DNA of 30,716 bases from JBQTJJ01 sp052387235 (GTDB lineage: Bacteria; Actinomycetota; Acidimicrobiia; Acidimicrobiales; GCA-2861595): the NCBI GenBank assembly GCA_052387235.1, contig JBQTJJ010000151.1, forward strand, positions 1 to 30,716, written 5' to 3'. The position numbers and the translations under genes were made by a program. Numbering within the stretch: the stretch's first letter is position 1; every line of letters starts with the position of its first letter. The notes below the pieces were generated by a model. The model ran no database searches and was not told the origin of the DNA. It saw nothing but the letters and a program-made list of their open reading frames with translations. Positions 1 to 8,600 of the stretch are shown here, piece after piece.

Positions 1-155
1 GTGGCTTGTCGCCGGGGGGGGGGGGGCGGGTGGGGGGGGGGGGGCCCCCCCTGGTCTCCCCCGGCTGGTTTGGTTGGCTGCTGGGCCCCCCACTGCTCGC
101 CGGGGGCGGGGGGGCGGGGGGGGGCCCCGCCCCCCCCCGGGACCCGCCTGGCGTC
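1..155. other. Low-complexity poly-G/poly-C stretch, probable sequence artefact
   Basis: Runs of up to about 14 G followed by C runs dominate this stretch. The ATPase frame loses all family resemblance exactly here. No promoter, RNA or alternative gene is visible. It looks like a low-quality contig end rather than biology. Confidence 0.65.
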
Positions 156-374
156 GTGGCCCCGGGCGGCCACGCCCAGGGCGTCGGCCAGGCGGCGGGC
201 GGGGTCGACGGTGAGGACGAGGACCTTGCCACCGTGGCGCACCGCCGCCATGGCGGCCAGGGAGGCGGCGGTGGTGGTCTTGCCCACCCCGCCGGAGCCG
301 CAGCACACCACGATCTCCTTGGCCGCCATCAGCTGCTCGAGGGACACGGCTCGGCCCCGTCGCCCGTCGCTCAT
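1..374 (-). CDS. ArsA/Get3-like P-loop ATPase, second copy (partial, 3' end missing)
   Basis: This is the N-terminal part of a SIMIBI-class anion-transporting/Get3-like ATPase. The ATG at 374-372 shares one base with the TGA of the upstream ATPase gene (TGATG), so the two are translationally coupled. The deviant Walker A motif CGSGGVGKTT lies at about residues 25-34, followed by the family-typical VLTVDPARRLADALG. Ser27 sits where the Get3/MinD signature lysine is expected. The family is about 300-400 residues, so most of the gene is off the left edge. Credible homology stops near position 155. Between there and the edge the frame stays open but encodes only Gly/Pro/Arg low complexity from homopolymer G and C runs, probably sequence error. 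By family knowledge it likely pairs with the neighbouring ATPase, like the actinobacterial Get3-like pairs; the substrate is unknown. Confidence 0.8.
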   Translation of the reverse strand, partial: MSDGRRGRAVSLEQLMAAKEIVVCCGSGGVGKTTTAASLAAMAAVRHGGKVLVLTVDPARRLADALGVAARGHDARRVPGGGGAPPRPPAPGEQWGAQQPTKPAGGDQGGPPPPHPPPPPRRQA

Positions 375-1315
375 CAGCCCAGCTCCGCGGCCAGGGCCTC
401 GGCGACCTGGTGGGTGGCCCGCAGGCCGTGGGAGCGCAGGAACAGGTACGGGACGTAGAGCAGCGGGACCGCAGGGTCCACGCCGGCCCGGAGCCGCTCC
501 AGGTGGCCGGCGCGCGTGCGGCGCAGGGTGACGGCCAGCCGGGCCGCGTCGAGGATGGGCCCCACCTCCCCCGCCGCCCCGGCCAGGACGGCGGCGTTCT
601 CCGGGCGGGCCAGCTTCTCGAAGACCTCCTCCTCGCCCCGGCCGAACAGCTCGGGCAGCACCCGGTTCACCACCACCGCGGCCAGGTCGACGGCGGTCTC
701 GGCCCGGAGGCGGGCGGCCAGGTCGATGGTCTCGTTCACCGGCATCTCCTCCGGCGTGGCCACGATCACCATGCCGGTCCGGGCCGGGTCGGAGAGGATG
801 TCGAGCATCCACCTGGTCTGCTCCCGGATGATCCCCACCTGCACCAGCTCGTTGATGGCCTGGGGCGCGGCCAGCTGCCCCACCACGTGGCCGGTGGCGG
901 CGCCGTCCACCACCACCAGGTCGTAATGGCCCTGGCGCACCTCGTAGGCCAGCTTGCCGATGGTGAGGATCTCGCGGACGCCGGGGGCGGCGGTGGCCAC
1001 GAAATCGAACATCCGGGCCAGCGGGCCGATCCGGGCCGCGATCGGCAGGTGGAGCTGGAGGGCGAGGTACTCCTTCAGCGACGCCTCGGTGTCCATCGTC
1101 ATGGCGAACAGGCGCGGCTGCACCTCCCGCTCGGCGAAGGAGGTGGGCCCCGTCTCGAACACCTTGGCCAGGTCGCCCTTGGCGTCCACCTCGCAGGCGA
1201 GGGTCCGCTTGCCGCGCTGGGCCCCGAGGAGGGCCAGGGCGGCGGCGACGGTGGTCTTGCCCACCCCGCCCTTGCCCGTGACGAGGATCAGCCTGCGGTC
1301 GAGGAGGTCGCCCAC
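374..1315 (-). CDS. ArsA/Get3-like P-loop ATPase, first copy
   Basis: A 313-residue ATPase of the ArsA/Get3 (SIMIBI) family. The Walker A motif GKGGVGKTT spans residues 14-22 and includes the signature lysine Lys15. A second motif resembles VVVDGAATGHV, where Get3 has its DTAPTGHT-like switch. The start chosen is GTG at 1315, because MGDLLDRRLILVTGKGG gives a normal short lead to the P-loop and the frame further upstream overlaps the DUF3107 gene antisensibly to codon use. It lies 10 bases after the DUF3107 stop and ends in TGATG with the second ATPase, so lgt, DUF3107 and both ATPases look like one operon. Paired ATPases of this type are known in actinobacteria (mycobacterial Rv3679/Rv3680 type). 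The client is not known from sequence; no transmembrane segments or metal-binding cysteines suggest arsenite transport. Confidence 0.88.
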   Translation of the reverse strand: MGDLLDRRLILVTGKGGVGKTTVAAALALLGAQRGKRTLACEVDAKGDLAKVFETGPTSFAEREVQPRLFAMTMDTEASLKEYLALQLHLPIAARIGPLARMFDFVATAAPGVREILTIGKLAYEVRQGHYDLVVVDGAATGHVVGQLAAPQAINELVQVGIIREQTRWMLDILSDPARTGMVIVATPEEMPVNETIDLAARLRAETAVDLAAVVVNRVLPELFGRGEEEVFEKLARPENAAVLAGAAGEVGPILDAARLAVTLRRTRAGHLERLRAGVDPAVPLLYVPYLFLRSHGLRATHQVAEALAAELG

Positions 1316-1325
1316 GCCGTGGCGC

Positions 1326-1553
1326 TCAGGCGCCGAACCCCACCTTGCGGTCCTCCGAGGGGCTGCCGATCTCCACGTAGGCGACCTTGGACGCGGGCAC
1401 GCCGACCCGGCGGCCCTTGCGGTCGGTGAGCCACAGGAGGGCGTCGCCCTTGCCGAGGGCCGCCTCCACCGCCTTGGCCACCGCGTCCGCATCCTCGGAC
1501 ATCTCCAGCTCGATCTCCTTCGGCGTGTGGGTGACGCCGATGCGTACGTCCAT
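1326..1553 (-). CDS. DUF3107 family small protein
   Basis: A 75-residue acidic protein beginning MDVRIGVTHTPKEIELEMSE and ending SEDRKVGFGA, which matches my recollection of the actinobacterial DUF3107 family in length and composition. The central stretch GDALLWLTDRKGRRVGVP is predicted beta-rich, and VAYVEIG near the end is a second strand. It starts 6 bases after the lgt stop and lies 10 bases before the first ATPase gene, so it is in the same transcript. There are no cysteines, no membrane segment and no recognised catalytic motif. The molecular function is unknown. Neighbouring ATPases suggest a shared process, but that is inference from context. Confidence 0.85.
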   Translation of the reverse strand: MDVRIGVTHTPKEIELEMSEDADAVAKAVEAALGKGDALLWLTDRKGRRVGVPASKVAYVEIGSPSEDRKVGFGA

Positions 1554-1559
1554 GTCCGT

Positions 1560-2516
1560 CTAGTCCTCTCGGTCGTGGGTCTCGGGGGGTGGGGCGCCCT
1601 CGGCGCCGGGAGGAGGCCCGTCCTCGCCGGGGCCGGCGGGCGGGGCTGCGATCGTGGCGGCATCCGGGGGGACGAGCGTGGCGGGCACGAGCGGCTCGCC
1701 GGCGGCGGGCCCTCGCCCGGGCTCGTCCCAGCGGCCCCAGCGGGGGGTGCGCCGGGCCAGGGCCAGCCACGCGCCGCACACCACCACGGTGGCGAGCGCC
1801 GTCATCTGGCTGCCGGTGAGGCCGAGGCGGCGCACGTCCTCGCGCAGGAAGTCCTCGATGATGCGCTGGGTGCCGTACCAGGCCCCGAAGACCATGATCA
1901 GGAAGCCGTCGAAGCGGGGCGTGCGGCGGAGGCGCAGGAGGGCGAGGAGCAGCACGCACGTGAGCAGGAGGTCGTACAGGGCGGTCTGGTGGACGATGGT
2001 GCCGGGCGAGCACGGCGAGGCCGTGTCGACGGAGGCCGGCGGGCACTCGTAGCCCAGGAAGAACGAGGTCACCTTCCCGAGGTGGTCGCCCACCACCAGG
2101 TCGCCGACGCGGCCGACCACGACGCCGAGGGCCATGCCGGGGGCGCAGGCGTCCATCAGCTTCCAGAACGACAGGTTGCGCCGGCGCATCGCCGGCATGG
2201 TGAGGAGGATGGCGCCGAAGAACCCGCCGAGCAGGGATATGCCCCCCTCCCAGACCTTCAGCACCTCGAGGGGCGAGTCGAAGTCGGACGCATGGTTGAC
2301 GGCGTAGGCGAGGCGGGCGCCGAGGATGGCGCCCAGCGCGGCCCGGGTGAGCATGGGGTAGACGTCGTCGTCGGGGATGCCCATGCGGCGGGTGCGGGGC
2401 AGCAGCAGCTGGGCGCCGAGCAGGAAGCCGGCGGCGATGCCGATGCCGTGGGGCGAGATGGACAGCGGGCCGACCTCGATGTGGACCAGGGGGTCGTAGG
2501 AGATGGCGCCCAGCAC
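1560..2516 (-). CDS. lgt: Prolipoprotein diacylglyceryl transferase
   Basis: Transfers a diacylglyceryl group from phosphatidylglycerol to the lipobox cysteine of prolipoproteins in the cytoplasmic membrane. The 318-residue protein has about seven hydrophobic segments. The Lgt signature is visible as GRVGDLVVGDHLGK (family consensus GRxGNFxNxE-like), preceded by GGISLLGG and followed by HQTALYDLL. The N-terminal SPHGIGIAAGF matches the family start region. The start is GTG at 2516, preceded on the minus strand by GAAGG. The last 75 residues or so form a disordered Pro/Ala/Gly/acidic tail beyond the usual length of about 270, as often seen in actinobacterial Lgt. It leads the DUF3107/ATPase operon and follows the upstream membrane protein gene by 50 bases. 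Confidence 0.93.
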   Translation of the reverse strand: MLGAISYDPLVHIEVGPLSISPHGIGIAAGFLLGAQLLLPRTRRMGIPDDDVYPMLTRAALGAILGARLAYAVNHASDFDSPLEVLKVWEGGISLLGGFFGAILLTMPAMRRRNLSFWKLMDACAPGMALGVVVGRVGDLVVGDHLGKVTSFFLGYECPPASVDTASPCSPGTIVHQTALYDLLLTCVLLLALLRLRRTPRFDGFLIMVFGAWYGTQRIIEDFLREDVRRLGLTGSQMTALATVVVCGAWLALARRTPRWGRWDEPGRGPAAGEPLVPATLVPPDAATIAAPPAGPGEDGPPPGAEGAPPPETHDRED

Positions 2517-2566
2517 CCTTCACGTTCTAGTCGCCCTCACCGCGGGCGGGGTCCGGCCGGCGCCGC

Positions 2567-3352
2567 TCAGCGGGCGGTGTCCCCCGAGCGGTGGCGGGCG
2601 GGGCGCTCCAGGCCGTCGAGCAGGCCGTGGACCGCCGTCTCGAGGGCCCGCACCCGCCGGCGGTAGAGGCCGGAGCCGGTGCGGTGCCCGAAGGCCACGG
2701 CGCCGGCGCCGAGGGGCACGGCGGCGGCGGTGACAAGGTCGAGGCCGGCCAGGGCCAGGGAGCCCCCGAGGGCGGCCGCGCCCACCACGCCGCCGGTGGC
2801 CAGCCACGCCCCGTGGGCCCGCCGCACCTCGCGCACGTCCAGCTGCACGTGGACCAGCGACCGCTGCGGTCCCGGCCCGGGCTCCGGCACCACCGCCAGC
2901 TGCACCTCGCACACGTCGACGAGCACGAGCCGGCGCTGCACCTTGCTGTCCACGCTGCGCTGGACCGACGCCTTCAGGTCCTCGCGCCGCGTCCACAACG
3001 ACCGGCCGCCCGCGTCCCGGCGGACCTGGAACAGCTGGCGCTCCAGGAACTCGCGCACGCACGCCTCGGCCGCCGCCGCCCCGGCCGGGACGCTGCGCCG
3101 GACGGCGACGCTCGCCGGGCCGAGCAGCCGCCGGCTCGGGGCCGTGCGGCCGGAGGGAGCAGCGAGCACGCCGACGCGCAGCTCGGCCAGGGCCCGGCGC
3201 ACCGACTCGCGGGAGAGGCCGGCCTCGACCGCCACCTCCTCCAGCCCGTCGGGATCGAGGCCACCCGGATCGAGGGCGAGCTCGTGGTCGAGCTCGGCGG
3301 CCCGGCGCAGGACCAGCGCGGTCTCGTCGTCCGTGAGACGCTCGCCGTCCAC
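2567..3352 (-). CDS. Membrane protein of unknown function with N-terminal helical domain
   Basis: I do not recognise a characterised family. With the GTG start at 3352 the protein has 261 residues. Residues 1-55 (LTDDETALVLRRAAELD, then GLDPDGLEEVAVEAGLS and RESVRRALAEL) resemble a small helical module found at the N-terminus of many uncharacterised bacterial proteins. The middle is a soluble alpha/beta region. Residues about 190-225 are hydrophobic, probably a two-helix membrane hairpin, followed by a basic amphipathic end. The start is supported by a TAGGGT hexamer at 3366-3361, eight bases upstream. Upstream of it the frame is only Arg/Pro/Gly low complexity. It is divergent from the dGTPase gene and 50 bases upstream of lgt, so it may be cotranscribed with lgt. 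Confidence 0.7.
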   Translation of the reverse strand: MDGERLTDDETALVLRRAAELDHELALDPGGLDPDGLEEVAVEAGLSRESVRRALAELRVGVLAAPSGRTAPSRRLLGPASVAVRRSVPAGAAAAEACVREFLERQLFQVRRDAGGRSLWTRREDLKASVQRSVDSKVQRRLVLVDVCEVQLAVVPEPGPGPQRSLVHVQLDVREVRRAHGAWLATGGVVGAAALGGSLALAGLDLVTAAAVPLGAGAVAFGHRTGSGLYRRRVRALETAVHGLLDGLERPARHRSGDTAR

Positions 3353-3360
3353 GGCGGTCG

Positions 3361-3366
3361 ACCCTA
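3361..3366 (-). promoter_or_regulatory. Probable -10 element, near-leaderless promoter
   Basis: TAGGGT on the minus strand ends eight bases before the GTG at 3352, so a transcript would have almost no 5' leader. No convincing -35 is visible. Confidence 0.5.
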
Positions 3367-3512
3367 CCGCCGGCCGGCGCCGGCCCGGACGCGCCGGCGG
3401 CCCGGACGCGCCGGCGGCCCGGACACGCCGGCGCCGCGGGCGCCGGTACCCGGCGATCCCGGCGAAGCGGCCGGCGCCGGCCCGTCCACGCGGCGCCGTC
3501 ACACCCCATCGC

Positions 3513-3518
3513 TACGTT
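3513..3518 (+). promoter_or_regulatory. Probable -10 element, leaderless promoter of the dGTPase gene
   Basis: TACGTT fits TANNNT and ends six bases before the ATG at 3525, so transcription would begin at or next to the start codon. The same spacing recurs at three other genes here. No clear -35 or ribosome binding site is seen. Confidence 0.6.
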
Positions 3519-3524
3519 GGTCCC

Positions 3525-4574
3525 ATGACCGGTCCCACCTTCGCCACCGCCCACCGGGCCGCCGCCGCGGGCCCGGCTCCGCACCGGCTGGCCAGCCGCC
3601 AGGCCCGGGAGGACGCCGAGCACCAGGGGCTGGCGCCCGGTGCCACCCGCGCCGTCGGGAGCGGCAACCGGGCCCGGCCCGAGGAGCCGGACCCGCTCCG
3701 CACCTGCTTCGAGCGCGACCTCGACCGGATCCACCACTCCCGCCCGTTCCGGCGGCTGGCCGGCAAGTGCCAGGTCTTCATCGCCCCGGACGACGACCAC
3801 CTGCGCACCCGGCTCACGCACGCCATCGAGGTGGCCCAGGTGGCCGTGGGCATCGCCAGGCCCGCCGGCCTCAACGTCGCCCTCACCGCCGCCGCCGCCA
3901 CCGCCCACGACTGCGGGCACGGGCCCGCCGGCCACGCCTCGGAGGAGGCCTTCTCCCCCTTCCTCGACGGCGGCTACCACCACGCCGTGTACGGCGCCGA
4001 CGTGGTCCTCGCCCCGCTCAACCTCTGCGCCGAGACCCTGGACGCGGTGCGCAACCACTCCTGGAACCGGCCGGCGCCGCTCACGCCCGAGGGCGAGGTG
4101 GTGGCCTGGGCCGACCGCATCGCCTACGTCTGCCACGACTTCGAGGACGCGGTGCGGGCCGGCATCGTCGCGCCGGACGAGCTTCCGCCGGCGGTGGCCG
4201 GCGTGGTCGGCCGGCGCCGGTCGGCCCAGCTCAACGCCATGATCAACGCCGTGCTCGCCACCATCGCCGACACCGGGCAGGTGGGCATGCGGGCCGAGGA
4301 GGCCGAGGCGCTGGCCGCCTTCCGGGCCTTCAACTTCGAGCGGATCTACCTGCGCCCGGCGTCGGTGGCCCAGGCCGAGCGGGTGGTCGAGCTGCTGCGG
4401 AGCCTCACCGACTGGTACGCCACCAACCCGTCGGCCATCGACGACGCCGACACCGGCGCCGACCCGGTGGCCGCCGCCGTCCGCCACGTGAGCGGGATGA
4501 CGGACCGCTACGCCCTGCGGATGGCGGTGGAGGTGCTCGGGTGGGACCCGGCCAAGCTCCCGAGGGGGGTGTAG
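3525..4574 (+). CDS. dgt: Deoxyguanosinetriphosphate triphosphohydrolase-like HD-domain protein
   Basis: Predicted to hydrolyse dNTPs to the deoxynucleoside plus triphosphate, helping control dNTP pools in the cytoplasm. The 349-residue protein carries all HD-domain metal ligands: His99 in RTRLTHAIEVAQ, His128-Asp129 in ATAHDCGHGPAGH, and Asp197 in WADRIAYVCHDFED. The family hallmark RDLDRIHHSRPFRRLAGKCQV is at residues 64-84. The frame is open far upstream, but ATG 3525 is chosen because it follows a TACGTT hexamer by six bases and the coding style changes there. The last 67 bases overlap, on the opposite strand, the end of the response regulator gene. Actinobacterial members are often annotated dGTPase or general dNTPase; substrate preference cannot be read from sequence. 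Confidence 0.9.
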   Translation: MTGPTFATAHRAAAAGPAPHRLASRQAREDAEHQGLAPGATRAVGSGNRARPEEPDPLRTCFERDLDRIHHSRPFRRLAGKCQVFIAPDDDHLRTRLTHAIEVAQVAVGIARPAGLNVALTAAAATAHDCGHGPAGHASEEAFSPFLDGGYHHAVYGADVVLAPLNLCAETLDAVRNHSWNRPAPLTPEGEVVAWADRIAYVCHDFEDAVRAGIVAPDELPPAVAGVVGRRRSAQLNAMINAVLATIADTGQVGMRAEEAEALAAFRAFNFERIYLRPASVAQAERVVELLRSLTDWYATNPSAIDDADTGADPVAAAVRHVSGMTDRYALRMAVEVLGWDPAKLPRGV

Positions 4575-5332
4575 GGCCCGGTCGAGGGGTCGGCGCCGCC
4601 GGGGTCGAAGCGGTAGCCCACGCCCCGCACCGTCTGCAGCAGGCGGGGCCGGGCCGCATCGGCCTCGATGCGGAGGCGGATCCGGCGCACGTGCTCCGTG
4701 ACGGTGGCGGGGTCCTGCCACGCCGCCGACGAGTCCCACACCTGCTCCAGCAGCTCGGAGCGGGTGAACACGCGGTCCGGCGCCGAGGCGAGGAAGGCCA
4801 GCAGGTCGAACTCCTTCGGGGTGAGCTCCACCGGCTCGCCGTGGAGGGCCACCCGCCGCTCGGCCACGTCGATCCGGAGGGGCCCGGCCATGATCGGCGC
4901 CGAAGGGGGCCGGCCGCTCCGCCGGCGCAGGACGGCCCGCACCCGGGCCGCCAGCTCCCGGGGCGACACGGGCAGCACCACGCAGTCGTCGGCCCCGAGC
5001 TCCAGGCCGAGCACCCGCTCGTCCTCCTCGGAGGGGCGGCTGAGCAGGATGACGGCCAGGTCCTCCTGGTCCCGGCGCAGCCGGGCCATCACCTCGAGGC
5101 CGCCCAGTCCGGGCAGGCCCACGTCGACCACCACCACCTGGGGCCGCCACGCCGCGGCCGCGGCCACCGCGCCGGGACCGTCACCGGCCACGCTCACGGC
5201 CAGGCCCTCGCGGCTGAGGGCCGACTCGACCCGGCTCCGCTCCTCGGGGGCCGCCTCTGCCACCAGCACCCGGGCCGGGGCGGGAGGGGCGTCGGGGCCT
5301 CCCCGGGCCGCCCGCGCGCGTCCTTGCACCAT
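4508..5332 (-). CDS. OmpR/PhoB-type response regulator with degenerate receiver
   Basis: A 274-residue DNA-binding regulator. Residues 21-135 are a receiver domain. The likely phosphoacceptor Asp70 is present in VVVVDVGLPG, and Ser98 is in the Thr/Ser switch position. The acidic pair is reduced to Glu26-Ala27, and the invariant Lys is Leu120 (DDCVVLPVSPREL instead of the usual KP). Residues about 150-244 are an intact winged-helix effector domain (ELTPKEFDLLAFLAS, TRSELLEQVW, TVRGVGYRF). About 30 residues follow GVGYRF, encoded antisense to the dGTPase 3' end. No histidine kinase gene is adjacent, so it is an orphan here. The first 20 residues are Pro/Ala/Arg-rich and the true start could lie slightly downstream. 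Phosphorylation-independent control is an inference from the missing residues. Confidence 0.88.
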   Translation of the reverse strand: MVQGRARAARGGPDAPPAPARVLVAEAAPEERSRVESALSREGLAVSVAGDGPGAVAAAAAWRPQVVVVDVGLPGLGGLEVMARLRRDQEDLAVILLSRPSEEDERVLGLELGADDCVVLPVSPRELAARVRAVLRRRSGRPPSAPIMAGPLRIDVAERRVALHGEPVELTPKEFDLLAFLASAPDRVFTRSELLEQVWDSSAAWQDPATVTEHVRRIRLRIEADAARPRLLQTVRGVGYRFDPGGADPSTGPYTPLGSLAGSHPSTSTAIRRA

Positions 5333-5633
5333 CCCATCATCGTCGCAGGCCGCCGGCGGCTTCAGGGATGCTCGCGGAGACCGCGGCGTTCGGGGGGTCG
5401 TGGGAACGTTGTGGCCAGGTGGGGGACCCCGGTCGGGGCGGCTCGGCTCCGAGGTGCACTTCCGGTCCTACCTCCTGGCCGCGCCGCGCCGGCGGGGCGT
5501 CGGGAGGCATCTGTCCGCTGAAAACCGTTGAGAAGTACAATCCCGTCACGGCATCTCTGTCGCCGGGCGGGACCGGGGGCGCCCCGCATGTGAACGTTCG
5601 TCCGAGCAGTCGACCTGGGAGTCCAGCTACCCA
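5333..5633. other. Intergenic region between divergent genes
   Basis: About 300 bases between the response regulator and the GGDEF-EAL gene. It contains a TACAAT -10 candidate at 5536-5541 within one of the less GC-rich stretches of the window. I see no RNA gene, repeat or convincing riboswitch. Confidence 0.6.
5536..5541 (+). promoter_or_regulatory. Probable -10 element upstream of the GGDEF-EAL gene
   Basis: TACAAT is close to the sigma-70 consensus TATAAT and would give a 5' leader of roughly 85 bases before the ATG at 5634. No good -35 lies at 16-18 bases upstream; TTGAGA at 5528 is too close. Confidence 0.45.
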
Positions 5634-8600
5634 ATGGCGTGGATGGTGTTCGCCGTGGCCGGTGTGGCCGCCGGCGTGCTGCACTTCGTCCTCCCCGCGT
5701 CGGCCGGCGGCGCCATCTACCTCGGCGTCGGCGTGTCGGGCGTGGTGGCCGTGGTCGTGGGGATCCGGATCAACCGGCCCGAGTCGTCCAGGGCCTGGTA
5801 CCTCACGGCCGCCGGGTTGCTCGTCTTCCTGCTCGGCGACGGCGTCTTCTACTACTACAAGCTGATCGAGGGGGTCGACCGGCCCTTCCCCTCCGTCGCC
5901 GACGCCTTCTTCCTGGCCAGCTACCCCCTCCTGGTCGCCGGCCTGCTCACGCTGATCCGCCGGCGCACCCCGGGCGGCGACCGGGCCGGCCTCATCGATG
6001 CCTGCATCATCGCCACCGGCATGGGCCTGCTGGCCCAGGTGTACCTCATCGCCCCCACTCTGGCCGGGACCGACACGCCGTGGCTGGACCGGGCCATCTC
6101 GGTCGCCTACCCGCTGGCCGACGTCGCCCTCCTCGCCGTCGCCGCCCGCCTGGCCATGACCAGGGGCACCCGCCGCCCCGCCTACTACCTCCTCGGTCTG
6201 GCCGTCCTCTCCCTGCTGGCGGCCGACACCGGCTACGCCGTGAGCCAGCTCACCGGCACGTTCCAGGTGGGGACGCCCTTCGACGCCGGCTGGATGGGCT
6301 TCTACCTCTTCAGCGGCGTGGCGGCGCTGCACCCGTCGATGGCCACCCTGGACGAGCCGGAGCCCGTGCCGGACGTCCACTCCGGCCAGCAGCGCCTCCT
6401 GGTGCTCGGCACGGTGGTGCTGGTGGCGCCGGCGGTGCTCACCGTCCAGACCATCCGGGGCATGTACGGGGACCTCAAGTTCATCGCCGCCGCCTCGGTC
6501 ATCCTCTCGGTGCTCGTGCTGGCCCGCATGGGCCTGCTGCTGTCGTCGCTGGGCGCCACCGCCGCCCGGGAGCGCACCCTGCGGGCCGCCGCCGCCGCCC
6601 TGGGCGCCGCCACCGACCGCCAGGGCATCTACGCCGCCGCCATCGAGGCGGCGCGCGACCTGGTGGACGACGAGACCGTCGCCACCCACCTGGCCATGTG
6701 GTCCGGCGCCGACGTGGCCACCGCCTTCGAGGACACCCCCGAGGGCGCGGACCACGAGCCGGCCGCCCGGGCCGAGGGCGCCCCGCTCTCCCTGCCCGAG
6801 CTCGACGCGGTACTGAACCGGCCCTCGCCCAGCGGCGGATCCAGGCAGACCGTCGTCACGCCGGTGGTGGTCCAGGAGGAGCTGCAGGGCGCGCTCGTGG
6901 TGGTCTCCGAGGGTGCCCTCGCCCCTGCCCTCTGCCACGCCCTCGACACGTTGAGCTCCCAGATGGGGATGGCCCTGGAGCGCACCGCCCTGTCCGACGA
7001 CCTGCACCAGCGCCGGGGCGAGGCCCGGTTCCGTTCCCTCGTGCAGAACTCGTCCGACGTCATCACCGTGGTGGACGCCGACACCACGGTGCGGTACCAG
7101 ACCCCCTCCGTCCGGCTCGTGCTCGGCTACGACGTGGACGACCTCCTCGGGACCCGGCTCATCGACCTCGTCCACCCCGCCGACGTGTCAAAGGCCCTGG
7201 GCATGCTCGAGGAGGAGCGCAGCGTGGGCGCCGTGGCGCCGCCGGTGGAGCTGCGGGCCAGGCGGGCCGACGGCCGGTGGGTGGACGTGGAGGCCGTGGG
7301 CGACAACCTGCTGGGCGACCCCAACGTGGGCGGCATCGTGGTGACCCTGCGGGACATCAGCGAGCGCAAGGCCTTCGAACGCCGGCTCACCCACCAGGCC
7401 TTCACCGACTCGCTCACCGGCCTGGCCAACCGGGCCCTGTTCACCGACCGGGTGGAGCACGTCCTGCGCCGGCGCTCCCGCGAGCGCCACGACGTGGCCG
7501 TGGTCTTCCTCGACCTGGACGACTTCAAGACGGTGAACGACAGCCTGGGCCACGGCGCCGGCGACCAGCTCCTCACCATGGTGGCCGAGCGCTTCACCCG
7601 CTGCCTGCGCCCCGGGGACACCACGGCCCGCCTCGGGGGCGACGAGTTCGCCGTCCTCCTCGAGACGGTCGAGTGCCGCGACGCCGCCTGCACCGCCACC
7701 CAGCGGCTGCTGGACTCCCTGGCCGAGCCCTTCCCGCTCGACCACAAGGCCGTCGACATCACGGCCAGCGCCGGCATCGCCTTGGCCGGTGCAGCCGACA
7801 TCCGCTCCGAGGAGCTGCTGCGCAACGCCGACATCGCCATGTACATCGCCAAGCGCAGGGGCAAGGGCGGGTTCGAGGTCTTCGAGCCGGAGATGCACGA
7901 GGCCGCCCTGCGCCGCCTGGACCTCAAGGCCGACCTGCAGCGGGCCGTGGACGGGGACGAGTTCGTCCTCCACTACCAGCCCATCGTCGATCTCGACAGC
8001 GAGCGGCTCGTCGGCTTCGAGTCGCTGGTCCGCTGGTCCCATCCCACCCGGGGCCTGATCGGCCCGATCGAGTTCATCCCCCTGGCCGAGGAGACCAACC
8101 TCATCCAGCCCCTCGGGCGCTGGGTGCTCGAGCAGGCCTGCCGCCAGGCCCGCTCGTGGCACTCGGTCTACGGCACGTCCATGAGCGTGAACCTGTCCCG
8201 CAAGCAGCTGGCCCAGCCGGACCTGGTGGAGCAGGTCGGCGCGGTGCTGCAGCGTACGGGGGTCCACCCCGCCGCCGTCACGCTCGAGATCACCGAGAGC
8301 GTGGTCATGCACGACGTGGACAGCACCGTCGACGTGCTCGGGCGCCTGCGTTCCCTCGGGGTCCGCATCGCCATCGACGACTTCGGTACCGGGTACTCCT
8401 CGCTGGCCACGCTGCGCCAGCTGCCGATCGACGTGCTCAAGATCGACAAGGCCTTCGTGGACGGCGTGGCCGTCTCGTCCGAGGACGCCGTGGTCGTGAG
8501 CACGGTGGTCGACCTGGCCCGGGGGCTCGGGCTCGTCACCGTGGCCGAGGGCATCGAGGAGCGGAGCCAGGTGGCCGCCCTGCGCCGGTTCGGCTGCTCC

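Noticed and set aside
2591..5521. A very long plus-strand open frame across the membrane protein, dGTPase and regulator genes
   Set aside because: It is a GC-driven shadow: Arg/Gly/Pro/His-rich with no domain, and it overlaps three well-supported genes.
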